From Diprion similis (taxonomy: Eukaryota; Arthropoda; Insecta; Hymenoptera; Diprionidae), in the NCBI RefSeq assembly GCF_021155765.1, contig NC_060110.1:21040001-21104000 (forward strand): 64,000 nucleotides of DNA. The letters are read 5' to 3'. The notes below the pieces were generated by a model. It saw only the letters and a list, made by a program, of their open reading frames with translations. It did no database searches and was not told the DNA's origin. Each line of letters starts with the position of its first letter. The stretch's first letter is position 1. Positions 11,849-24,454 of this stretch are shown one piece after another. A program made the position numbers and the translations under genes.

Positions 11849-13380
11849 TAGTATACGGGATTTGAATTTAAGGATCCCAAGCGCGTATATCAGTTTGTGT
11901 AACTTTTATTTCTCCGCTGTTATGCGTCATCTGTAATTAGAACGGTGCACGATTGTGTAAATTGTGCGACCGCAGCTTATGGTACAGCCACGCATAACCA
12001 AGTGTGGCTTTCCTCCGATTATATCGGGGTGATGTCGATCTTGATAAAATCGGATTTTGCCACCTTTGTTTACATGTACTTGCTAAGTGTGAGCTGAATA
12101 GTAAACGCGAATGGTAAATCGCGTTGGTCAGTCCGCTTAAGTGTTGGATTATTCCTTCGGACCTTGCCGATCGTGTCGGATTCGGGGAAAATTAGCGACG
12201 AGGTTCCGGTATTTCTTCCAGGGATTGTCTATACAGTCACCTAAATTCTTCGCGAATCGATGAGTGGTAGTGAAATTTTGTAAGACACACTTTTTCCACG
12301 AAATACTTTCGATTTGAAAGCGGTGATAATTGCGGTTTTGTTCAGTACACCGCAGGTGCATGTATACATTGGACGGGATAAAAAAAATTAATTATTTTTT
12401 GCTAAAAAAAGGGGCTTTTTAAGTGGAATTATACATTTATTACATATTATGACTTGTGATAATCACAAAATAAATTTGTATTCGAGTTGAAAATTAATTG
12501 AATAACGTGCTTTTATAGCTGTTGAAATGCTTTACAAAGAAAACCTGCAATAATTTGTGATAGGTCTAGAATTTTCGCTTTTAATCTCGAAAAAAGTGAA
12601 TTTTTAGATGATTTCAACTTTAACCTTGATTAACTTTTGAAAAAGTTTAGTTATCAAAAAATTATAACAGACCTTTTTTGTAGAGCATTAGATTTTCTAC
12701 AAAAATGTGTATCGGATATTCATGTACACTGCCTCGTTACTGAGCTACAAAATTCAGAAATAATTAAATTTATTTTCTCATGTTAATCAGATGAAAAATG
12801 GAAAATTGCGTTCAGGAACCACTAAATGTTAATATTGAGGGCTCAAATTATAACAGGCTTGTCATTTCCTCTTCCTACAACTAATAAATAGGTGACATAA
12901 AAAATAATACTCGATTTTTTTTAATACACTGTGCCCAAAACACTCTACTTACGATCGAACAGGCACTTATTCGAAGGTAAGCAGAGTCACAAATGGGCCT
13001 ATTTAGAGAGATAAGACTTTTTTTCGGGGGTACGGGACTCGAATATACTCTAAATAAGTGCCTTCGCGTTGCAACGTATATATGAGTAGATATATACATT
13101 GGCAAAGGATTTTTTCACATCCTCATTACAGAAAAATTGTTAATAAACGAAAGAAACTGTATATTCTCATGATATTATGACTTGGACTGTGAATTCCGCA
13201 GCAGTTTTGTCTTTGTTTTTAAATCACGTGACAAAAATATCGCTTCAAGTAAAATGTGATCCTCATTCATCGTCCATGGTCTGTTGATTTCGTTTTCCTT
13301 TCAATGATATCAATCTTCTTGAAACGCGAAGACTCTTTTTACCCGAGTCAAAACTCCGACAGATATAAAAGTAGAAAGGG

Positions 13381-14762
13381 GCGTGATTCCTAGTTTTTAT
13401 CCAATTTCTACGCCATTTTGATTCCGAAAATTTTGAAAAAAAATTAGAGATTTTACGAGCATCTGCATACATATAAGGAATTTTCCACAGATTATCAGAT
13501 TGCAAATTTGACCGGCTAAAAATGTTTAAAGATTTATATTACTGATTTTTGATGGAATTTTTTGAGTGGCCAACTTCTTTTTTGTACAGTACAAACATTT
13601 GATTGTACTTGATTTTCTCTCATTTTTTCAGTTTTTTAGTTAAGGTGCACTTTTATTAAAAAAATTGAAAACTGATTTTTCAATCCATTTTTCACAGAAA
13701 GAAATAATTGAATCATTCAATATACACATTCTCATCATTCGATGATTTTCTGATAGAATTCTCGGTACTTTCGATTCGTTCGTATTATACATTCGCAATA
13801 ACACCGTTTGAAGCCAGAGTGTTCAGTTGAATTCGGTATATAATCAATGCATTATTTGTAGGTTTTGCTATTTACGTGTCGCGATCTAATCCAGAAATAG
13901 CTGAAGAAGACCCGAAAATTATATTCCCTGGATTACATCAATCGACTCAAGCAATTGGTCTTCATTATCATTATTAAGGGGAAAAGCAATATACTTAAAA
14001 TTCAAGTTAGATCGCGACACATATATAGCCAAACCTACAAATACTACATTGATTACATACCGAATTCAATTCAACACTCGTACATTGCGAATGTACGAAC
14101 GAAAACCGTACCATCGAGTGTTGTTCACACGTGTCAGCGACGATTTATTTCTTATCTCATGCTCGATATCTCGCAAAAATTATAAGGCCTGCAGAAGTAT
14201 TAAGTAGAATTTTTGAGTCTGAACAGGTCAATCCTGTTATCAATGATGATAGTGACGAAGACTGACCTATACATTAACATATCCTGATATTTTTTGTATG
14301 AAATGTACACAAAGTCATTAAAATCAAGTTATTGTGAAACCAATAATGAATTTGTTTCTTCATTACGTAAATCTAAAGTACGTAGAATTCTATTAGAAAA
14401 TCATCGAATGATGAGGATTTTTATACTAAATGATTCAAATAATTTTTTATGTGCAAAATAGATTGAGAAATCAGCTTACTATTTTTTTAATAAGGTTGCG
14501 CCATACCTAAAGAACTCAAAAAAATTAGAGGAAATCAACACAATCAAATGTTCGTACTGTAAAAAAAAGACGTTAGGCACTAAAAATTCTAACAAAAATC
14601 AGCAATATGAATCTTTAAAAATTTTTATCAGATCGAGTTTGGAGTCTAAAAATTTGGAATAAAATTCCCAATACGTACGCAGATGTCCGCAAGATCTCTA
14701 ATTTTTTTTTCGATTTTCGGAGTCAAAATGGCGTAAAAACTGGATAAAAACTGGTAATCACT
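13381..14762. repeat. 1.4-kb imperfect inverted repeat (foldback)
   Basis: The arm at 13381-13889 is matched, reverse-complemented and diverged, by 14007-14762, around a 117-bp spacer. Shared landmarks read inwards: CCAGTTTTTATCC / CTAGTTTTTATCC, ACGCCATTTTG, TTAGAGAT, ACATTTGATTG, TCATCATTCGATGATTTTCT, TTGAATTCGGTAT, TTTGTAGGTTT and GTGTCGCGATCTAA. The right arm carries about 250 bp (roughly 14110-14370) that the left arm lacks, so the arms are two copies of one element in opposite orientation, one internally deleted, or a foldback element. In the extra segment a short frame ends at 14265 in NDDSDED and a stop, perhaps a decayed transposon ORF. Confidence 0.8.
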
Positions 14763-16800
14763 CTTCCATCAATTCCCAGCATAAGAGTAAAGGTAGATAG
14801 AAAACATTTGGCGCATAGCAAGTCCGATTAGGTCGAGTAGCATATTTTATAAGTACTTCATAAGTAATAAATAAATATTTTGGTTATCACTCGGTTTATA
14901 GAATGAAAACTTATTTATTTAAATATAAACTAAAAAAAAAAAATATAAAATTCGATTGGCCTGTGATTAATTAATAATTATTTTTGAGTAAAGGTGATTT
15001 AAATGCGAAACTGAAGTTTGTTTAATTGTTATTTACAATAAATGTTTGAAAAAATAGTTAACTTTTCTAAAAATCGGAAATATCTTTCTGATTTCTAAAA
15101 AAGCAAACTTTGTCCAATGAAATTATTTGTTTTTTTCTATTAGTTACGTGGAAGAAATGAAAATTTGACATCAATAACCCAGACTCGAAATCCGTGTTGA
15201 CCGGTGTAATCAGTGGAAAGCAACTACGACTCATTGTCAGATGACATTTCTGTACTTCACTGTGATCGACTCAGATCCGTGCAGTCCTCGAACTGAAATG
15301 TACAATTGAACAAAAGGCGGCTCTGTATCTCCACCTCCGCTATACAAAAAGTCGATAAGTTATATATTTATGTCTGATGCTGTGATCTATCTAATGCATC
15401 ATCCAGAGTCTTACACTGTCACCATCGAGCTGATACCTTTGCGGGTTTTTCCTCTGATATACTTATTTTCCTGCCAGCTGAATACGCTTCCGATGATAAT
15501 GGTATTTTCAATGTTGATCGTATTACGTCATCTCCGTGTGCACACAACATACATCTAACAATCCTATTGTTCACATGCGCAGCATGGATTATTGGGGTTT
15601 TTATTATTGTCCCCAAGGTAACACATATAATATCGCTACAGTCTTGAAGGTCTTGGCGGTTATTTAATCGGTCGGAAACGATCGATCTCGCGTGGATAAT
15701 GCTTTTGTTACGTACAATATTGTTACAAATGTTATGTATGATATATAACTAATGTAGAAATTCAGCCACAGATAACAACAAAAAAATAGCAGAAAATTTT
15801 TAGATTTCAGACCAAAGGCGAAACGATAAAAATGACGAATGTCATTTTATGGCAATGGAAATTATTACGCCCCCAGATAACGTTTTAGTTCTAAATATTA
15901 TACGTATGTAATGAATATAATGTACGTCTCTGCAAGTCGGACGGTTCATTCCTGAACATTTGTTCCCACGACGCGATGCTACAGACCTTTAGTTGGCTCC
16001 TTCCAAAGGCATACCTACTGTGAACTGTGTTATACGCTTGCATATGCCAAGGCCATGTTATATCTGGGAAAAACCTGGGCAAGTTTATTGGTGCAACGGT
16101 GCATAAACGAAAGAAGCTACTTTTCTCTGGGTTTCTACAAGCATCTGGAGACGATTGTCCACGTCTGGCGGGGGAACGAGACGAGCTTTTTTGATGCACC
16201 GATCATCGTTCAACAAAAACGCTTTTAATTAAGATAAATATCGAAAAGTTTCCACGATTTATATGTCTGCATTGTTTACGTACCCATCCTTAGAACGAGG
16301 CTAACGACTGTTTATTCAACGACCTCCATTCCCAGTTTATATCTAAAACTTCTCCATCAACGCGCCCCACAAATTTTGTTTCTGAACACGTGATATATTT
16401 TCCATTTGCACGAGTTGTTACGTATGTACGTCATTTACAATAACCTTGCAAGACGAGATTTGTTTTACAGACTTGTTGAGGTCAGGATGTTTGACCTGCA
16501 AATTCAGCGTCATGGATTTACATTGTCAAACGAATAACTTATACAAACATTTCTTTCTCTTCTCGAAAGCCACGAAAAATACTGACACACAAAAAAATGC
16601 TTCTCTGTTTCAAAAAATATTCGAATAAGAAGTGGAAAAAAAACCATTCTTAGTGTACAAAAAATACTGTCTTTATCGCCAAGTACATTGAGCAAATTTC
16701 AAACGTAGAATAATACGCCATTCAGTCTGTAACGTGTTCGAACGATATTGAGAGTAAACTTGTTGCGAAACGCGAAAGTACACTTCAAATATCTTGCGAC

Positions 16801-16836
<36 letters not shown>

Positions 16837-18366
16837 CAGATAAATTTTCGGACGAGGAATTGGTAAAATAGTACATTGTGTAACTAGGAAATAAAGACGT
16901 CTTTCATTCCTGTGTTAGATATGGCACTTTATTTTCGATTCAACTCTGGAAATCAATCCCACCAAATGCCACGTACCGAGAGCTAAGTTGTTATACCTAC
17001 GCATCAATTTGTAATATATTCTATTATATTTGCTGGAAATCAAAATTTTCCCGCAAAAGTTGAGAGGGAAAAATATACGACTTCCGTCCCGCTCTTCAGG
17101 CCAAAAAAGTTAAGGTTATCGTCGAGTCTGGAATAGACGGCCATTATAGAATCACGTTACCGACGCATCTCACCTCTCCCTTTAAAGTCCTAATGTGATC
17201 TGCCAGGTGCTAATTCACGGGTATAATTTAAACCCGAGACTTAATCATTGCCGGAAACAGTGAGTCAATGAAATTTGAAATTGCTGTGTCAATAGAGATT
17301 GTATCATGACTGTAACCTCGCTCAAAGTTATAAGCAGTTAATCGGGCAAACCGAATTGCACTTTTTGATTAGTCTTACATTAGCGTTATAATAAACACGT
17401 TTCGCCCGATCATCTAACATACAATAAGTGATAGTAATAAGCACAATTAGGGTCGAGGAATTTAAATGCTCTCGAGTTTTGCCCCCCCCCCCCCCCCCCC
17501 CCGCCCTCTCCAAACTAACTATAAGTGCTTAATTTATGGCACCACATAACCAACATGGTTGACCGTGAAATTATCGATGTTCGCGTCTCGTTTTACTCAG
17601 CTCACATTCGAAATTCGAATTGATGGCTAGTAGGCATGTCAATTGCACTGAAAAGGTCTTGGAGCGCGGTCATCGAACATTATTGTAGGACCTTTGATCC
17701 CTGGGAATTTTGGGCTCCGTTGATAAATACACAATTTTATGCGTCATACACTTTCCTATCAGATTTATTATTATCAAGTTGTCATTATTTTATGCCATTA
17801 AAATTTTTAATTTATTTTCTTTGTATTTTCGATAAAATTCTGCGAATCCTGGTTCATTCTGAACCTTTTTACCGGCTATTATACAACTCATAAGCCACGG
17901 CAGAGTTCAGAGAGATAATAAGATGGCGTGATGAAAGATATTCTTCAAGGCTTAAAAAATCGTTAAATATCGATTTTATCACGCTTGGCGAGCTCGAAAA
18001 TCATAAGTATCCCTTTCTGCCATTGCCTTGAACTCTCACGAAAAAAATACAAACATTTTTACATAGATTCGTTGGCTTATCCGATGGCGTTTCTGTCGCA
18101 AGTCAAATTTTTTTGTTTCTTTACTTTTTGGAATTAGTTCATTTCAATAAATGTTAAGTACTTTACTTGACTGAATTTCATTTGATATCGATGATGCTAG
18201 AAAAGCGGAAGTCGAAACTGAGATAGTGTCCAGAGTCAAATGTAACAATGAGAGTTTATTCACAGTTTGAAAATTGAATCTGAGCGAGAACAGGATTTTC
18301 ACTTCAGACAAAAAATATTTAACAGGTACCTCAGATTGGATGTTGAAAAAAATGTTTATGCTCCAA
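14763..18366. other. Gene-free AT-rich DNA
   Basis: No coding exon can be supported. It contains a 21-nt C run (17482-17502), a poly-A run near 16808-16836 and scattered short open frames without recognisable sequence. Confidence 0.5.
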
Positions 18367-18748
18367 GTTGAAAGATCTTAAGTTAACCTTGAAAAAAGCA
18401 GATCATCAACGTTTCCATACTTTATCTCACTATTAAGTGGTGCTCGTAATTGAAAATTTTTTTTTCAGTAATTTTCTTATTAAATAAGATTTTATTTCTT
18501 TTCGGACCTTTAACTTTTTGAATTTTAGAAGAATTCAAAAAAATCAAACGGTAAACAAATAAATCTATGATTGAAAATACTCAAACATTTTCAATTTTTC
18601 AAGATGGAATATTCAACATGGCGTCCAAAAAATATAGCCTAGGAATTTTTTATTAGAAAAAAAGGAAATACCGGCTCCTCTTACTAGTGAGATAGAGCAT
18701 TGAAATTTTGAAGATCTTCGTTTTTCAAGATTAACTTGGGTATTAAAA
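18367..18748. repeat. Imperfect inverted repeat, about 100-bp arms
   Basis: The left arm (about 18367-18480), reverse-complemented, matches the right arm (about 18645-18748). Shared words include TAGTGAGATA, GATCT and TTTTTCAAG followed by TTAACTT, in the same order and spacing. The centre is AT-rich and not coding. Probably a decayed foldback MITE. Confidence 0.55.
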
Positions 18749-19890
18749 GAAACAAAATTTATTCATCGCTACAATAATGACAATGAGAAAGGGATTAGAA
18801 CCAGCAATACTTTTATCGTGTCTTAAAGCTACATGATAAAAGAATGATAAAAATTGTTATCTTTGCGGTAACCATTGCAACAATGAGATTTTTCATAGCG
18901 TATCAATTGCACACAATTGAAATTTAAACCTAACCGACGTACCCTCATGCACACATATAATATATTATAATTAAAAACTATAAATGTAAACAGAAAGATT
19001 CTCACCAACTGAAACACTGTGGGTTTTGAGTTCTCCTGCAGACTTCAGAATTGAAGCTGGCATTTCACAAAAGTATCAACAACCGTGTACACGTGATTAT
19101 ATACGCGTCAGCTGTTTTCAAAAAACACATGTATTATACATATAAGCGGCGTAGTTTGGAAAGCGAATCGGCACACTTTTTGTCCGCAAAATTGATTTAA
19201 TTAATTGCGCTATATTATAAAACCGGAGCGTATTCGTCGAGATTCGCTGCTCCAGCGATATCTGAGAGTTTTCAGAGACGGAGGCTGTGGGAAGAAACGT
19301 TTTCCTGCTGTCCAGCAGCGAGTGCGTCAGCGGACTGGACCTTCCGCGAGTTATTCGACTGAGTTCTTTACCGGCCTGCAGCACACATGCCGTTTCCTTA
19401 TGACCGCTGTGCACGCACCTATTGGGCGACCATGTAGCTCCGACATTATTTCCAAGCCGACGAACCGTTCGAACAACGGTGGGAATGATTTACCGGATCG
19501 GGAATTCCTACTGCGGCTTTAGTTGGCCGGGAAATACCAAGAGACCATGCCCCCAGTAAGTAGACCCTCCAACCGTCGTGCCCCCGCCGGAAGGGGCCCT
19601 TTTCAAATTTAATGCAACCCGGTCGATGCACTTTCGGGTCTGCACGGCGGTCAAAGCCTCTCCTTACCTGTCTGACTCCGTTTCGTTTCGTCCTTTGTCA
19701 CCGTCCACCACTCGCTCGGGGAATTTTCGCAGATTCTTTCTCGAGCTACGACGTATTCTAGTCGGAGAAAAAAAATCGTCTGCGTAAACCAAAAAACAGC
19801 GAATCGACATATTTGGTCGACGAGTAACGAATATACTGTAAAAATTTTTTTTTGACGATTTAAATAATTAATTCGTAATTGGAAAATGTA
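18749..19890. other. Gene-free stretch with a GC-richer patch
   Basis: A GC-richer patch at about 19200-19780 opens several overlapping frames on both strands, none recognised and none with a clear codon bias. It may be an unannotated exon or a regulatory island. Nothing further can be supported. Confidence 0.4.
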
Positions 19891-20147
19891 TTACATATAC
19901 AGAGTTAATCGCTAACGACTGCATGATGTAACGCGCATGCGCTAAAATTCAAGTGCAAGAGCAGTCGTTTTGTCAGGGCGACCAACATTCATAAATTCAG
20001 ATTACAGGTCATCGCTATGCACGTAACCCGCGATGTAACGTCAAAATGTTGGTAGCTCTGACAAAACAACTGCTATTGCTCTCGAATTTCAGCCCATGCG
20101 CATTGAACCATGCAGTCGTTAGCAATGCACTCTATACATGTATATCT
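19891..20147. mobile_element. Foldback MITE-like palindrome, about 250 bp
   Basis: The arms at about 19892-19989 and 20044-20145 are imperfect reverse complements along nearly 100 bp. Perfect blocks include GCTAACGACTGCATG and TTTTGTCAG, the arms turn around ACCAACATT, and the loop is about 55 bp. The outer ends are TA-rich (ACATATA / TACATGTATA), which could reflect TA target sites, but no clean duplication can be assigned. No coding capacity; non-autonomous. Confidence 0.65.
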
Positions 20148-20925
20148 GCATGACTTACTTCAATACTTGAATTTTTTTCCCGTACGAAATACGATCGGAT
20201 ACGGATTTATCCGTGCAGTTCGACGCACTCTGTGAATCGATCTGAAGTGCATTTTGCGGCTGACTCAAGAGATTTCAAAATTCAAGGTCGGGTATTTACT
20301 TCGGTTTTGTTTCGTCTCATTTTCAACCGCTTTGCACAGCTTCCGACCGACGGGATAATGACCACAGCGATAAATAAGGCGCAACGCAATCGAAGATTTA
20401 TTGAAACCCATTTCAAGGCCTGTTTGAGATATAGGAACCACGGGAATATAGTGACGATTCGTTACGAGGGACAATTTTTTCTGGTTCGTTCATGAATGTT
20501 CAAGATTAAATCTGTCACTTTCGACACGGATTATAAGCGCGTAATGAATAATTTGTATTCGTGTATTGTTGTCCTGAGAATACTCTGTATATAGGTACAT
20601 GGTAAAAAATTCAAATTGATAATTCAATGTAAATCGTGAGTGGATAAAATATACAAGTTTGACTTGAAAAGCTCAAGAGAATATTTGTGACAATACTATT
20701 ACCATAGTCCTCCAATATTAGAGACTTACAAGGATAAAATTGCCATCATGGGAGACAGAAAATTTGTATAAATCATAATACGGAACGAGAGAACGTTTAT
20801 TTAAACTTTATGAATTACAGGTCCAAGCGATTTATTCGCGTTGAACCCAATATAAAAAGTGAAATCAAACTCTTGTGAATTATTGTATAATTTCGGTTTC
20901 TGGCAGATTAAGGAAATTCGAATAT
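20148..20925. other. Spacer downstream of GINS1
   Basis: No gene is seen. It probably includes the GINS1 3' UTR. An 87-codon plus-strand open frame at 20232-20495 has no recognisable features. Confidence 0.5.
20831..20836 (-). terminator. Candidate GINS1 poly(A) signal
   Basis: AATAAA on the minus strand, about 90 bp past the GINS1 stop codon. A second copy is at 20796-20801. Confidence 0.45.
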
Positions 20926-22248
20926 TCACGAAATCACGTGCTGCAATACACCCTGCCTCACCAGACCTTCGCACTCGGCACGTGGCAATAAGTACTGGCT
21001 ATTTTTCTTGAGGAATATCACCTCCCCGTCTTCCAGTTCCAATTTTCCATAATCGACTAAGCATCGTACCTGCAATCCAGGAAAAGTCACCTTGGCGATA
21101 GGAAGATAAAACAACCAACGACTGTCTTGCACAATAATCGGCAAGTCATGACTGTGACTCTGAAAGTTCGATGCTAAGATAACCTTGAATAAATAAAAGT
21201 CCCAAGGATCTAGACCACTATGATTGCAAATTGTCGGAAAAGACTTAGCGGTTTTCACCAATTATCTCCCCAATTAATTGATTATCCATCTCGAATTCAA
21301 CACAGTTTTAAGAAATTTACTTTTGTGTACACAAAGGATTTAAAATTGAAACTCTGTTACCTCGATGTAAAGCGACTTTGGAGGTGTAACGTCAGTGGTT
21401 AAATTCAGCCCGTAATTATCTCCAATGGATCTCATATAAGTGGCTAAAACTTTGCTGTACGATGCGAACCACTGAAGCTCTGGTTCGGAAAGCAGGGATT
21501 TTATTTCAGGTGGTAGAATACTGCCGAATTCCCACCGCATCTGCCTTATTTTCTGCAGCCTATTGTGCAGATATGCCAAGATGCACCTCTTGTTCCTGCT
21601 TATTGCCACGTGACGAACTCGCACGGAAGAATAGTTTGGTGGATCCGTCGATGGATTTGTTCTGACACAAATAAAAGTGGTTAATAGTTTTTCATGATAA
21701 TAAATGCATACGCGTTTTGAGTTATTTGTAATTTAAACAATTACTGTACAGCTAAGTAAATGTTAAGTTTAATTTTAAATTGATGATGATTTCTGAACTA
21801 ATTTCAGATTTTTTAAACAAAAGTTTCAGTTATAATTACTGACAAAATTTGTGGGATTCAATTTGTGATTTGGCGACTCATACCAGATCAGGATGATCTT
21901 TCTATGATCGATGACTAAGTTGTAAATAAACTGAACACCCTTACCACGATGTTAATGAAAATGGTAAAATAATAACAGTAACGACGAATATTAACGGCGA
22001 GGAAAATAAAACAAATACCAACATATCATCGAAATTAGCTTGACAAAGTATTCGCATTTCTTCTAAAACCTGCCGGATACCGTCATCCTAGAATACAAGC
22101 AAACGTATAGCGCGTATTTTCATAACCTGAAGCAATGTTTACATGATTTTCAGGGAACTCAGGAGTCGTTACTCACGTTAAACGGCGGAATGCCCTCAGC
22201 GGAACGTTCGAGTTCCTTTATAAGTTCCAATGCTTTTTCTCCGAACAT
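20926..22248 (-). CDS. GINS1: DNA replication complex GINS protein PSF1
   Basis: Exons: complement of 22248-22177, 22087-22023, 21661-21361 and 21069-20926, 582 nt, 193 aa, close to the roughly 196 aa of the human protein. Recognisable family features are the N-terminus MFGEKALELIKEL, the helix DDGIRQVLEEM, the motif RNKRCILAYLHNRLQKIR followed by RWEFGSILP, PPKSLYIEVRCL, and the C-terminal B domain with LKKNSQYLLPR and VRQGVLQHVIS. PSF1 is a subunit of the GINS tetramer, part of the CMG replicative helicase, in the nucleus. The second intron uses an unusual donor (GAT AT|GTTGGT), chosen because it is the only one near that keeps the frame; the rest are standard. The gene is divergent from mRpL4, with 523 bp between the two start codons. 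Confidence 0.93.
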
Positions 22249-22771
22249 ATTACGCATTCATTTGTTCAATAATCAATTGCAATTCCCTATTTTTAACGCG
22301 TAAGTAGAAATTTGTTTATAACCTATACGTCGCATCAGCCGGTTACTACCCTTTGTTAATACGCATGCGTATTTCATTCTGGACCATGGATATGGTCATG
22401 GACAGCTAAGGTAGATTCGTTGTAGATTGAAATCTTAGATACAGAGTACTTACTATGTTAAAAATACATCAGAGGGCGCCATAATGCAATCGAATGAAAT
22501 GGAAGACGAAACGGTTACCTCATTGGTCAAGTTTTCGTTCGCTATCTTCTGATTGGCGGATTTTCATCTCCGTTTTTTATACTTCTCCTTCGGAAACGGA
22601 AAAAAGTGAATTTGCAACGCTTAGTTGATTTACATTTTTTGCAATTTACGTACGACACCAAGGTATATTTTATTAAGGCGTTGGGGTTACGCTGGTTTGG
22701 TTATTTTTCGGTAATTTGAGGTTACGTTACGTGTTTGGTGAATGAGGTTAGGTTAGGTTAAAGCACCGAAA
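22249..22771. promoter_or_regulatory. Divergent promoter between GINS1 and mRpL4
   Basis: The start codons of the two housekeeping genes face away from each other across 523 bp. Just before the mRpL4 ATG is GGTTAGGTTAGGTTA (22746-22760), three units of the insect telomeric TTAGG motif, preceded by GGTTACGTTACG-type variants. Both transcription starts must lie in this interval; no TATA box is obvious. Confidence 0.6.
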
Positions 22772-23822
22772 ATGTCGATCCTCCTTCGAAGCATTTTAAC
22801 AAAACTTGAGGGATGTTCGGTGGGTCGAATCGCGAGGTTCAGTACTCAGGTGACGGAAAACAACGATGCAGTGCAAACGGAGCCGATTATTTCTACAAGC
22901 GAGGCGATACAACAGGGGCGATTTTACGAAAAGCCAAAGCAAGTGTGGTTGGAAAATTTGGACACGATTGAGGAAAAGAAGCTCGGTCTGATGATGTTGC
23001 ATCCAGAAGTGTTCGGGGCTCATCCTCGCATCGATATTTTACACCAAAACGTCAGGTGGCAGAGGATGTACAAATTTGTCGTAAGTTGAATCACCGCTCT
23101 TGAAGCAAAGTCTTTTTTACATCTTCGCGAACCTCTGAATATGTATTAAATTTTCTTTGCCTGGACTCTAGTGTTATGCTCACACGAAGACAAGAGCTGA
23201 GGTAAGGGGAGGTGGGCGAAAACCGTGGCAACAGAAGGGCTTGGGTCGCGCTCGTCACGGAAGTATACGTTCCCCCTTGTGGCGCGGTGGTGGCGTTGCC
23301 CATGGTCCACGGTCTCCAACAACGCATTTTTACATGTTGCCCTTCTACACCAGAGTCCTAGGCCTCACCTCGGCACTGACAGTGAAGTTTGGTCAGGACG
23401 ATCTACACATTGTAAATAATCTAGAAATTCCTACGAACGAGCCTGGGTACATCGAGGACCTGGTTTACCAGAGAAATTGGGGACCATCCGTCCTCTTTGT
23501 CGACGTACTCGACATCATGCCGAAGAATATCACGATGGCGACTGATGAGATCAAGCATTTTAATCTCATGCCAGTCTATGGTAGAAATTTCTTTTAGATA
23601 GTTAAATTCATGATTTTTTAAAAAGTCCATATGATGTGCACAAAAGTTCGGTTTACTATAAATTTTTCTTTTCCAGGTTTGAACGTTTACAGTATGTTGA
23701 AGCACGACACGCTAGTTCTCACAGATAATGCTGCTCGAGAGATAGAGAAAAAAATACTCCTGCAGTTGAACAGAATGAATAGTGACGAGATGACAAAGAA
23801 GTTCCGACTCAGTCAACAGTGA
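22772..23822 (+). CDS. mRpL4: Mitochondrial large ribosomal subunit protein uL4m
   Basis: Exons 22772-23080, 23172-23580 and 23677-23822, 864 nt, 287 aa, phases 0 and 1, all GT-AG. The N-terminus [14 protein letters not shown] with several basic residues and no acids in the first 12 looks like a mitochondrial targeting peptide. The L4 family core is clear: [20 protein letters not shown], then [18 protein letters not shown], the conserved [19 protein letters not shown] and [22 protein letters not shown], and [18 protein letters not shown]. Known role: a structural protein of the mitoribosome large subunit near the exit tunnel. The start is the first ATG, just downstream of the GGTTA repeat. 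Confidence 0.95.
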
Positions 23823-23876
23823 GGCTATTTAAAAATAACTAGTGTTTAAATTGTGTATAAAATTATTTCTTAGAGA

Positions 23877-23882
23877 ATAAAA
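23877..23882 (+). terminator. Poly(A) signal of mRpL4
   Basis: AATAAA lies 55 bp past the mRpL4 stop codon and is followed within 30 bp by GT-containing sequence, the expected layout for cleavage and polyadenylation. Confidence 0.6.
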
Positions 23883-24454
23883 GAGGCAGTCGATGTCTGA
23901 GAAAAATTATTTTACACAGTTTATTTTTGTTTTTTCTTCATTTCTTACTAAATAGATCTGCGGGGTTTATTACAATTAAAATTATGAATTAATCATCACT
24001 TTGTTTAAGGCTAAACTTACATCTAGGTTTTACACATTTATAAATTGATTAAAATATCTTCTCCAAAATAATGATACTCTTTCCATGAAGGATTTCGTTC
24101 TTTTGACGGGCATCACATATTCATCAGTTCAATAAAATCGTTGCAATATAGCTGAATAATTATTTAGTATAATACGTAATATCGTCATTTTTACATTAAC
24201 GAGTGCGTTTATGTCCAACATTCGTATAATTAATAATAATGATTAACGAGCTTAATTATAATAAAAAATCACGGTACGGAATCATCTCTTTTTTATTGCC
24301 GACGTGCTGGAGCTTTTTTTTAATATTGGCTGAAAAAAAAACGATAATACTCATTACACGATTGTTGCAAAAATGATGAATGTTTTATTACACAAATTCT
24401 GTGTACACGCGTTACAAATCTTTAAAAAATATTTCATTTATTTTCACGACGATT
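23883..24454. other. Spacer between convergent mRpL4 and HYLS1
   Basis: About 570 bp of AT-rich DNA between two tail-to-tail genes, with no coding frame. Minus-strand AATAAA copies at 24384-24389 and 24437-24442 are candidate HYLS1 poly(A) signals. Confidence 0.5.

Larger units (their letters stand above)
6594..13380. other. Intergenic region upstream of cactus; no supported gene
   Basis: The first 2 kb should hold the cactus promoter and 5' UTR: a CA-repeat at about 6703-6730, GC-richer patches near 7000-8000 and two kappaB-like sites. Beyond about 8.6 kb the sequence is AT-rich with no recognisable coding frame. At 11.28-11.37 and 11.76-11.85 kb lie fragments resembling the right end of the TIR element at 36.2 kb (short TTCCC-rich units closing in GACCACC). 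At 12.96-13.06 kb is a short imperfect hairpin whose two halves share AGGCACTTATT. Open frames up to 147 codons (9014-9457) look like chance. Confidence 0.5.
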
